From assembly GCF_023556315.2 (NCBI RefSeq), contig NZ_CP116221.1, positions 682,001-746,000 of the forward strand: 64,000 nt of DNA, given 5' to 3'. The translations under genes and the position numbers were made by a program. Each line of letters begins with the position of its first letter. The stretch's first letter is position 1. Source of the stretch: Psychroserpens ponticola (GTDB lineage Bacteria; Bacteroidota; Bacteroidia; Flavobacteriales; Flavobacteriaceae). The notes beneath the pieces were generated by a model. The model did not search any database, was not told the DNA's origin, and saw only the letters and a list, made by a program, of their open reading frames with translations. Shown in pieces: positions 56,917-64,000 of this stretch.

Positions 56917-59403
56917 ATGTCAAATCAAGACTATTTAGATAATGAAGAAGCTGGTCGCGTAAGTTTTGACTTTAGAGGTTATCTCTTTAAAGTGTTAAAC
57001 CTATGGAAATTTGTATTGTTAAGCGTTGGAGTAGCGATGCTAATTGCATACTTCGTAAATGTAAGAAAACAGAATGTTTATAAGTTAGATTCTTTAATTT
57101 CTGTTGATAACGATCAAAATCCTTTTTTTACAGCAAATACAAGTATATCCTTTAATTGGGGTGGAGTTTCTGGTAAAGTTGGTAAAATACTTACTGCAAT
57201 AAAAACAAGAAGTCATAATGAAAAAGTAGTTGATTCACTTCAATATTACATGGAGTATTTGGAAGAAGGCAAGTATCGGAAAGAAGATATTTATAAAAAA
57301 GCGCCTTTTGAATTTATTATTGATAAAACTAAAGGACAGGTTCTTGCTCATCCAATTGGTATACGATTTATAAATAATAATGAGTTTGAAGTGTTTACCG
57401 AATTTGAAGGTGCATTTGCTGCAACTCAAAAGTATAGTGATAAATCTAAGGCTAGAGTTGAAGTGCCAGTAGGATCTTATGTGAAAAAATTTAAAAATGG
57501 CGATGTGATAGAGTTGCCATTTCTTAATGGAAAAATATTGATAAAGCCTTCCAGAAGTGTGAAGCCAGGTTTAGAGTTTTTCTTAAGGTTTAGTAGTTTT
57601 GATATTGTTGTTAATAATTATAAATCTAAAATTATAATTGGCCCAAATTCTCAAACATCTCCTTCTATTTTAAAGTTACAGCTATCTGGAAATAACAAAG
57701 ATAAAATTGTTGATTATCTCAACGCTACCTCTGCTATATTGAGTATTACAGAGTTAGAAAGGAAAAATTTATATGCTACAAATACGATTAGATTTATTGA
57801 TAGTAGTCTGGCTGCTGTAAATTCAAATCTGAAGGATGTCACTGATGAAATGAACAAATTCAGAAAAAAAAATAAAGTATTTGATGTTACAAATGAAATT
57901 ACTCAAATTTCAGAACAGTTGAGGCAATTTGATTTAGCCGAACAAAGTGAAGAATCAAAATTAGATTATTTAAATAACCTTGAAGTTTATTTAAATACAA
58001 AAACAGATTATACAAATATTGCTGCACCAACAAGTGTAGGTATTGATGAAGGGAATATTCTTAATAGTGTTTCTAAAATTATTGCTCTTGCTGCAGAAAG
58101 GCAAAATTTGGAATATACAACCAAAGAAGGTTCTGGTCTTTTTAAAGATTTAGATCGTCGTATAGATTCTGAAAAGAATGTGCTTCTTGAGACTATTGAT
58201 GCAACAATGCGAACCATAAGAATTCAACTGTCTACATTAAGAAGAAATATTGCTAATTTAGAAGCTAAGTTGAGTGGTTTACCAGAAGATCAGCAACAAT
58301 TCTTAAGAATTCAAAGAAAACTTGATATTAGTCAAGAAGCTTATAATATATATACAGCAAAACGTAGTGAGGCTGCAATTGTTAAGGCAGCAAATATTTC
58401 TGATCTTACTATTATTGATGAAGCAAAAGACATTGGTGGCGGATTAATCGGACCTAATAAGTCACTTAATTATATGATGGCATTAATGATGGGGTTCTTT
58501 ATTCCTATGTCCTTAATTTTTATTGTTTTTCTATTAGATAATACAATACATGGATCTGATGAAATTGAACAATTGTCCAAAATTCCAATTTTAGGTTTAA
58601 TAGGTAAGTATAATTATAAAAACAACTTAATTGTTTTTGAAAAACCTAAGTCGGCTGTTTCTGAATCCTTTAGAGCAATTAGGTCTAGTTTGCAATTTAT
58701 ATATAAAAAACAGAACAATGATTTAGGTAAAACTGAAGGAAAAACATTAATGATTACGTCATCAGTTAGTGGTGAAGGTAAGACTTTCTGTTCAATTAAT
58801 ATTGCTACTGTGTATGCCCTGTCTGGTAAGAAAACTATATTGTTAGGTCTTGATTTACGTAAGCCTAAAATCTTTGGTGATTTTAATATTGATAATGATT
58901 TAGGTGTTGTAAATTACTTAATAGGAGAACATACCTTTGAAAAAGTAAAATACTCAACTCAAATTGAAAATTTAGATATAGTCCCATCTGGACCAGTGCC
59001 ACCTAACCCTTCAGAACTTTTAATGTCTGATAAGATGCGTGATCTTATAACCAATCTCAGGAAAGAGTATGATATGATTGTTCTAGATACGCCTCCACTA
59101 GGATTAGTGACTGATGCTCTTGAACTGACACAATACGCTGATGCAACTATTTTTATGATTCGTTTAGATTATACTAAAAAGGGCATGCTGTCTCTAATAA
59201 ATGCCAAGCACAAAACAGGTGAAGTAAAAAATATAAGTTTTGTATTGAACTTCTATAAACATAAAACAAACCATAATTATGGTTATGGTTATGGTTACGG
59301 TTATGGTTACGGTTATGGTTATGGTGTTTACGGAAATGCTTATCATGAAAAGGATAAAAAGTCAATTTGGAAACGGATAAAAAAAGTCTTTAGTCGCGCT
59401 TAA
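56917..59403 (+). CDS. Wzc-type chain-length determinant / tyrosine kinase
   Basis: 828 residues. Wzz domain with transmembrane helices at about 30-50 and 525-545, a large periplasmic coiled-coil between, and a C-terminal BY-kinase domain with Walker A SSVSGEGKT (about 613-625), Walker A-prime GLDLRKPKIFGDF and Walker B MIVLDTPPLG. The C-terminal tail at about 785-815 is a run of Gly-Tyr dipeptides with ten tyrosines, the place for autophosphorylation. Function: controls chain length and export of exopolysaccharide with the Wza-like protein. Complete kinase and Wzz in one chain. Confidence 0.94.
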   Translation: MSNQDYLDNEEAGRVSFDFRGYLFKVLNLWKFVLLSVGVAMLIAYFVNVRKQNVYKLDSLISVDNDQNPFFTANTSISFNWGGVSGKVGKILTAIKTRSHNEKVVDSLQYYMEYLEEGKYRKEDIYKKAPFEFIIDKTKGQVLAHPIGIRFINNNEFEVFTEFEGAFAATQKYSDKSKARVEVPVGSYVKKFKNGDVIELPFLNGKILIKPSRSVKPGLEFFLRFSSFDIVVNNYKSKIIIGPNSQTSPSILKLQLSGNNKDKIVDYLNATSAILSITELERKNLYATNTIRFIDSSLAAVNSNLKDVTDEMNKFRKKNKVFDVTNEITQISEQLRQFDLAEQSEESKLDYLNNLEVYLNTKTDYTNIAAPTSVGIDEGNILNSVSKIIALAAERQNLEYTTKEGSGLFKDLDRRIDSEKNVLLETIDATMRTIRIQLSTLRRNIANLEAKLSGLPEDQQQFLRIQRKLDISQEAYNIYTAKRSEAAIVKAANISDLTIIDEAKDIGGGLIGPNKSLNYMMALMMGFFIPMSLIFIVFLLDNTIHGSDEIEQLSKIPILGLIGKYNYKNNLIVFEKPKSAVSESFRAIRSSLQFIYKKQNNDLGKTEGKTLMITSSVSGEGKTFCSINIATVYALSGKKTILLGLDLRKPKIFGDFNIDNDLGVVNYLIGEHTFEKVKYSTQIENLDIVPSGPVPPNPSELLMSDKMRDLITNLRKEYDMIVLDTPPLGLVTDALELTQYADATIFMIRLDYTKKGMLSLINAKHKTGEVKNISFVLNFYKHKTNHNYGYGYGYGYGYGYGYGVYGNAYHEKDKKSIWKRIKKVFSRA
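59277..59330 (+). repeat. In-frame Gly-Tyr repeat in the Wzc tail
   Basis: Hexamer-like GGTTAT/GGTTAC repeats that encode the Gly-Tyr run. The number of units may vary by slipped replication. Confidence 0.75.
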
Positions 59404-59405
59404 TT

Positions 59406-59999
59406 GTGATCACAAAAACTCAACTTAAGGTGAAACGCTTTTTTGACTTAGTATTAGCAATCTTACTAATCCCAGTGTTGATTATACCTATCATGTTTTT
59501 TGTTGTCATCGCTTCTATAAGTACACGTCAGTTTGGATTGTTTTTACAGAAAAGAGTCGGTCAGCATGGTAAACTATTCGATATTTATAAAATAAGAACC
59601 TTGCGTAAAGGAAAGCATGTTTTGGGGCATCTTGATTTAAGTGCAACACGCTTCGGGAAGTTTTTAAGACATTACAAACTAGATGAGTTACCGCAAATTT
59701 TTAATGTTCTTATAGGAAATATGGGATTTGTTGGTCCAAGACCAGATGTTATTGGTTTTGCAGATAAGTTAGAAAATGAAGATAGGATAATTTTAAAAGT
59801 TAAACCTGGTATAACAGGTCCAGCAACTTTAAAGTATAAAGATGAAGAAACCATTTTGTCACAACAACTTGACCCGGAAACATACAATAGAACGATTATT
59901 TGGCCAGATAAGGTCAAAATAAACAAAAAATACATTGAGAATTATAGTTTTTCTTTAGATTTGAACTTTATTTTGAATTCGATAGTAAATAAAAGATGA
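59406..59999 (+). CDS. Initiating sugar transferase (phosphoglycosyl transferase, bac_transf family)
   Basis: 197 residues, GTG start at 59406 (the only usable start before the first helix). One N-terminal membrane helix (about 11-35, FFDLVLAILLIPVLIIPIMFF), then KRVGQHGKLFDIYKIRTL, then LDELPQIFNVLIGNMGFVGPRPD, with the catalytic Asp-Glu in LDELPQ. This is the small monotopic type (PglC-like), which puts the first sugar phosphate on undecaprenyl phosphate. Third gene of the polysaccharide operon. Confidence 0.93.
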   Translation: MITKTQLKVKRFFDLVLAILLIPVLIIPIMFFVVIASISTRQFGLFLQKRVGQHGKLFDIYKIRTLRKGKHVLGHLDLSATRFGKFLRHYKLDELPQIFNVLIGNMGFVGPRPDVIGFADKLENEDRIILKVKPGITGPATLKYKDEETILSQQLDPETYNRTIIWPDKVKINKKYIENYSFSLDLNFILNSIVNKR

Positions 60000-61288
60000 A
60001 TAATACACATAAAATAACAATTTTGGGCCTAGGTTATGTAGGCTTACCTCTTGCAGTTGAATTTGCAAAAAAATATATGGTAATTGGTTTTGATATTAAT
60101 GAGAAACGTATCAAAGAACTTAATAATGGTGTCGATAATACATTAGAAGTTGAAGATGATCTTTTGAAGTCTGTACTGACCTCAGATCCAAATTCTAAAA
60201 CCGGACTTTTTATTACCAATGATACTAATCATACAGCAGATTCTAATATATACATTGTTACTGTTCCAACACCTACAGATGAGCTTAAAAGACCAGTCTT
60301 TACGCCATTGATTAAGGCAAGTGAAAGTGTTGGTAAAGTGCTTAAAAAAGGAGATATTGTTATTTATGAATCTACAGTATATCCTGGAGCAACAGAAGAT
60401 ATCTGTGTGCCAATTTTAGTAGAACATTCTGGATTAAAATACAACGATGATTTCTTCGCTGGCTATTCTCCAGAACGTATTAATCCAGGAGACAAAAAAC
60501 ATACTGTAACTAAGATTCTTAAAGTAACTTCAGGTTCAACTCCTGAAATTGCAATTGTAGTTGACGATTTATATAAAAGTATAATTACTGCAGGAACGCA
60601 TTGTGCTCCTTCAATAAAAGTAGCAGAAGCGGCTAAGGTTATCGAGAATTCTCAAAGAGATATCAATATTGCTTTTGTTAATGAATTATCTAAAATATTT
60701 AGATTATTAGATATCGATACTAAAGCGGTGTTAGAAGCTGCTGGAACAAAATGGAATTTTATAAAGTTTAGTCCAGGTCTTGTTGGAGGGCATTGTATTG
60801 GTGTCGATCCATATTACTTAGCGCAAAAAGCTATTGAGTCTGGTTATAATCCTGAAATTATTCTTGCTGGTCGTAAAATGAACGATAGCATGGGATCATA
60901 TGTTGCTCAGGAAACTGTTAAAATGATGATTCAAAAAGGCGCTAGAATTAAAGATTCAAATGTTTTAGTTTTAGGGATTACCTTTAAAGAAAACTGTCCA
61001 GATATTAGAAATTCAAGAGTCATAGATATTATTGAAGAATTTGAAACATACAATGTTAATGTGGATGTTTTTGATCCTTGGGCTTCTAAAGAAGAAGTAA
61101 AGCATGAATACGGTTTTGATCTGTTAGATGATACTTCAAAATTAAAATCGGATTACGATGCTATTGTACTCGCTGTATCTCACAATGAGTTTTTAAAATT
61201 AGATTTACAAAAAATGAAATCAGATATAGGTGTAATTTTTGATGTAAAATCATTACTTCCTATACATACGGTAGACGCAAGATTATAA
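59996..61288 (+). CDS. UDP-N-acetyl-hexosamine dehydrogenase (TviB/WbpA-like)
   Basis: 430 residues of the nucleotide-sugar dehydrogenase family. N-terminal Rossmann fold GLGYVGLPLAVEFAKKY, the catalytic Cys in GLVGGHCIGVDPYYL and C-terminal domain with LGITFKENCPDIRNSR. The family oxidises C6 of UDP-GlcNAc or UDP-GalNAc to the uronic acid. Overlaps the sugar transferase by 4 bases (ATGA) and the next gene by 1. Together with the epimerase it resembles TviB-TviC. The exact sugar is an inference. Confidence 0.92.
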   Translation: MNNTHKITILGLGYVGLPLAVEFAKKYMVIGFDINEKRIKELNNGVDNTLEVEDDLLKSVLTSDPNSKTGLFITNDTNHTADSNIYIVTVPTPTDELKRPVFTPLIKASESVGKVLKKGDIVIYESTVYPGATEDICVPILVEHSGLKYNDDFFAGYSPERINPGDKKHTVTKILKVTSGSTPEIAIVVDDLYKSIITAGTHCAPSIKVAEAAKVIENSQRDINIAFVNELSKIFRLLDIDTKAVLEAAGTKWNFIKFSPGLVGGHCIGVDPYYLAQKAIESGYNPEIILAGRKMNDSMGSYVAQETVKMMIQKGARIKDSNVLVLGITFKENCPDIRNSRVIDIIEEFETYNVNVDVFDPWASKEEVKHEYGFDLLDDTSKLKSDYDAIVLAVSHNEFLKLDLQKMKSDIGVIFDVKSLLPIHTVDARL

Positions 61289-62271
61289 TGTACGAAAATA
61301 AATACCATTCAGTCAATTTAAGTCAGTTATCATTCCTTGTGACAGGAGGAGGAGGTTTTATAGGTTCTAATATTGTAGAATACCTTTTAAAATATGGAGC
61401 TAAGAAAGTGCGTGTTCTTGACGATTTTTCAAATGGTCATCGCGAAAACTTATTAGAATTCCATAGTAATCCTTCTTTTGAATTATTGGAAGGTGATATT
61501 CGAGATTTACAAACGTGTAAAGATGCTATGGATGGCATTGATTACGTAACACATCAAGCGGCTCTTGGTTCTGTACCTCGTTCTATAAATGATCCTGCTA
61601 CTACTAATGCTGTAAATATTTCAGGGTTTTTAAATATGATGATTGCTTTAAAAGATTCATCTTCAGTTAAGAGAATGGTTTATGCTGCATCAAGTTCAAC
61701 TTATGGAGATAGTATTGAACTTCCAAAAGTTGAAGATAATATTGGTAAACCTTTATCTCCTTATGCGGTTACTAAATATGTAAATGAATTATATGCTGAT
61801 GTTTTCGGAAAAACGTATGACACTGATGTGATTGGTTTAAGGTACTTCAATGTATTTGGACCAAAGCAAAGTCCAGATGGTGCATATGCTGCGGTAATTC
61901 CTTTGTTTATGCAAGCATTAAAAGATAATGATGCTCCTAATATCAATGGAGATGGAGAGCAAACGCGCGACTTTACTTTTGTAGATAATGCAGTTCAAGC
62001 TAATATAAAAGGATTTTTTGCTTCTGAAGCTGCTAAAAATCAAGTGTTTAATGTGGCCTGTGGTGAGCGTATTACAGTGAACTATTTATGGGAATCGTTA
62101 AGAATTGCTGCTAACTCTGAATTAAAAGCAATTTATGGACCACCAAGACAAGGTGATGTTCGAGATTCTTTGGCAAATATTTCTAAAGCTACATCTTTAA
62201 TAAACTATAAACCAGAATTTACTGTTAGACAAGGTTTGGCCATTACATACAAATGGTTTGAAGAGCATTAA
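61288..62271 (+). CDS. NAD-dependent UDP-sugar 4-epimerase (TviC/WbpP-like)
   Basis: 327 residues, extended SDR. Rossmann motif VTGGGGFIGSNIVEYL, VLDDFSNGHRENL, AASSSTYGD, YAVTKYVNEL (YxxxK) and RYFNVFGPKQSPDG. The N-terminal extension (NKYHSVNLSQLSF) and VLDDFSNG fit TviC/WbpP. Works with the dehydrogenase to make UDP-GalNAcA-type sugar. Starts on the last base of the dehydrogenase stop (TAATG), so translation is coupled. Confidence 0.92.
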   Translation: MYENKYHSVNLSQLSFLVTGGGGFIGSNIVEYLLKYGAKKVRVLDDFSNGHRENLLEFHSNPSFELLEGDIRDLQTCKDAMDGIDYVTHQAALGSVPRSINDPATTNAVNISGFLNMMIALKDSSSVKRMVYAASSSTYGDSIELPKVEDNIGKPLSPYAVTKYVNELYADVFGKTYDTDVIGLRYFNVFGPKQSPDGAYAAVIPLFMQALKDNDAPNINGDGEQTRDFTFVDNAVQANIKGFFASEAAKNQVFNVACGERITVNYLWESLRIAANSELKAIYGPPRQGDVRDSLANISKATSLINYKPEFTVRQGLAITYKWFEEH

Positions 62272-62324
62272 TCTTTAATAAAATACGAGTTATATAATTG
62301 TCATAAATTTATTAATATTGCCAT

Positions 62325-64000
62325 ATGAGCTTTATAAGTAAATTATATGACAAGAAAATATCTTCAAAAGGGCTTGGTGTCTTTAGAATTTTATTTTCAT
62401 CTGTTTTTTTATTAGAAGTTATCAGAATATTTAAATTTAGACAGTTATATTTTGATCCTATTCCTTTTATTCAAACGAGTGCATTAAGTGAAGAGGTCCC
62501 TTTTGTGATTTGGATGATTGCATTATTTATGCTTGTAATAGGTGCGTTTACAAGAGTAGCAGCACTAATTAATTACATATTCATTCTTATTTATATTTCT
62601 TCAATAGGTGTATTTGAATATCATATGGACTACACCTACACTGGAGTGAGCTTTATGTTTATATTTCTTTCTGTTTCAAAATCGTATTCTTTTGATCGAT
62701 TGGCAGAAAAACTTAAATTTTCCAATCTTACTTATGTACATCAACCAAAAGAGAGTACATCTGTAATTAATTATTGGTTAGTCCTATTTGTTGGTATAGG
62801 TTTAGTGTATTTGGATTCGGTGTTTTTTAAATTGAATTCTAAGATATGGACAAGTGGTTTAGGAATGTGGTATCCAGCGTCTTTACCTCAAATGACTATT
62901 TTTAATAATCAATGGCTATTAAATCAAGAGTTTTTAATCAAGTTTCTAGGTTACCTCACATTTGCATTTGAAATTGTATTTCCTTTTTTGTTTTGGATGA
63001 AAAAACTAAGAATCCCATTATTAATTATTGGAATTGGACTGCATTTAGGGATTTTAATAGAGTTTCCTATTCCGTATTTCGGATTAGGTGTTATAGCTGT
63101 ATATGTACTATTGATTCCTAATCATTTATGGAAAAGATTAGAAAGGAAAATTAAAGCAAAAAAGCCTAACCTTATCTTGTTTTACGATGCAGAATGTCCA
63201 TTGTGTATGAAAACACGAATTGTATTGTCTTTTTTTGACGTTTTTAATACATTAGAATTTAATTCAGTTCAAGAAAGTTTTGATAATCATGACTGTTTAA
63301 GAGATTTTTCTAAAGAGGAACTGCTAAATAACATTCATGCAGTTAATAGGAAAGGGAATGTGTATTCAGGAATTGAAACCTATAAAAAAGCTTTTCTAAT
63401 AGTGCCAATGTTTTTTGTTTTTGGTGTTTTATTATATATTCCAGGTCTTTCACACATCGCAAAAAAAATCTATAATTACATTGCGAAAAATAGAAAAGTA
63501 GAACGATGTACTGCTGAGAATTGTGGGTTTTTGCCAGCTCCTCAAAAAACAGATACAGAAATGCTCATGTTGTTGCATAATTTTAAGCTTAAGGATCTTA
63601 AAATAGTAACTTTAAAACTATTTGTTGTTGGTATTATTATGTTGCAGATACTTGTGAATTTTAAGCAACCATTTTCTAATGATCTTGCTAACGCTATACA
63701 TAATAAGATAAGTAATGCTTCTTCTAAATTATTAGGTGTGACTGAGCATGGTGTGTTTATGGATGGACATTATAAAGATTATAATAAAATTTTTACAATA
63801 TCTTACAATGATGAACTACTACCATTTTATCATAAAAATGGGATGCCAGATTATTATATAAGAGGAGGTTCTTGGGTTAATTTTAGTTTTAGAGTTAATA
63901 AAGGAGGTAGAGATGCAAATCATATAGAATTAAGAAAAGGTTTAGAAAGGTATGTTGCATTTTGGGCTTATAAAAATAGTGTTGGATTGGATAATACAAC
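62325..64000 (+). CDS. HTTM (vitamin K-dependent carboxylase-like) - DCC fusion membrane protein (3' truncated)
   Basis: ATG at 62325; the frame is open to the window end (558 codons seen), so the protein is partial. The first 270 residues carry about seven transmembrane helices and resemble the HTTM domain of the vitamin K-dependent gamma-carboxylase family (FRILFSSVFLLEVIR, WTSGLGMWYPASLP). At about 285-296 a DCC (DUF393) thioredoxin-like domain begins with LFYDAECPLC, which has the C-x-x-C pair. More membrane helices and a soluble region follow. Fourth-gene neighbours are sugar enzymes, 53 bases upstream. Function unknown; a membrane redox protein is likely. Confidence 0.8.
   Translation, partial: MSFISKLYDKKISSKGLGVFRILFSSVFLLEVIRIFKFRQLYFDPIPFIQTSALSEEVPFVIWMIALFMLVIGAFTRVAALINYIFILIYISSIGVFEYHMDYTYTGVSFMFIFLSVSKSYSFDRLAEKLKFSNLTYVHQPKESTSVINYWLVLFVGIGLVYLDSVFFKLNSKIWTSGLGMWYPASLPQMTIFNNQWLLNQEFLIKFLGYLTFAFEIVFPFLFWMKKLRIPLLIIGIGLHLGILIEFPIPYFGLGVIAVYVLLIPNHLWKRLERKIKAKKPNLILFYDAECPLCMKTRIVLSFFDVFNTLEFNSVQESFDNHDCLRDFSKEELLNNIHAVNRKGNVYSGIETYKKAFLIVPMFFVFGVLLYIPGLSHIAKKIYNYIAKNRKVERCTAENCGFLPAPQKTDTEMLMLLHNFKLKDLKIVTLKLFVVGIIMLQILVNFKQPFSNDLANAIHNKISNASSKLLGVTEHGVFMDGHYKDYNKIFTISYNDELLPFYHKNGMPDYYIRGGSWVNFSFRVNKGGRDANHIELRKGLERYVAFWAYKNSVGLDNT

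Noticed and set aside
59174-59365. 63-residue minus-strand frame rich in His-Asn
   Set aside because: Reverse complement of the Gly-Tyr codon repeat in Wzc; an artefact of the repeat.

Overview
The window looks like a chromosomal segment of a marine-type member of the Flavobacteriaceae (Bacteroidota). The DNA is AT-rich. Three secreted proteins end in type IX secretion (T9SS) sorting domains. Several genes are preceded by the Bacteroidota -7 promoter element TAnnTTTG. There is a BlaI/BlaR1 pair whose BlaR1 carries TonB-plug-like modules, a type III glutamine synthetase, an extra-long SecA, and a lipoprotein with an S-D-D-D surface-export signature after the lipid cysteine. I see no rRNA, tRNA, CRISPR array, prophage or insertion sequence.

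Layout. 1-1.6 kb holds a truncated T9SS-exported endonuclease I. 1.7-4.2 kb is a blaI-blaR1 operon behind an array of TAGTT/AACTA dyads. 4.3-5.2 kb is a Ca/Na exchanger. 5.3-8.7 kb has a head-to-head pair of glutamine synthetases (GSII and GSIII). 8.9-10.9 kb has two paralogous outer-membrane barrels flanking an unlisted 46-residue secreted peptide. 11-26 kb is mostly housekeeping (purM, prfA, pyrF, guaA, pyrG, yidC). It is interrupted by a three-gene operon of two tiny paralogous membrane proteins plus an ABC ATPase, and by an S26 signal-peptidase homologue without its catalytic Ser and Lys.

26-40 kb is mixed: a FAS1 lipoprotein, a MORN protein, mnmA, a T9SS subtilase, a nitronate monooxygenase, an ATP-grasp enzyme, a PD40 protein, a MATE-PAP2 operon, a GT2, an epimerase, meaB and a DUF2911 protein. 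40.6-45.6 kb is an apparent envelope-related operon: sigma factor, probable anti-sigma, a DUF4097-like secreted protein with a strange repetitive insert, a serine hydrolase and an M23 peptidase. 45.7-56 kb holds a T9SS leucine-rich-repeat protein, secA, a DUF2795 protein, a corrinoid adenosyltransferase, a LolD-like ATPase, a methyltransferase and an ABC-F ATPase.

56.1 kb to the end is the start of an exopolysaccharide/capsule operon: Wza, Wzc with a Gly-Tyr tail, an initiating phosphoglycosyl transferase, and TviB-like and TviC-like sugar-nucleotide enzymes. The last gene is an HTTM-DCC fusion protein that runs off the window. The first sugar is probably transferred to undecaprenyl phosphate by the phosphoglycosyl transferase, TviB/TviC supply a uronic-acid type sugar nucleotide, and Wza/Wzc export and control chain length.

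Candidates for something undescribed are the twin small membrane protein/ABC operon, the catalytically dead signal peptidase homologue, the HTTM-DCC fusion at the polysaccharide locus, the DUF4097 protein with its Met-Pro and Trp-periodic insert, and the 46-residue secreted peptide.
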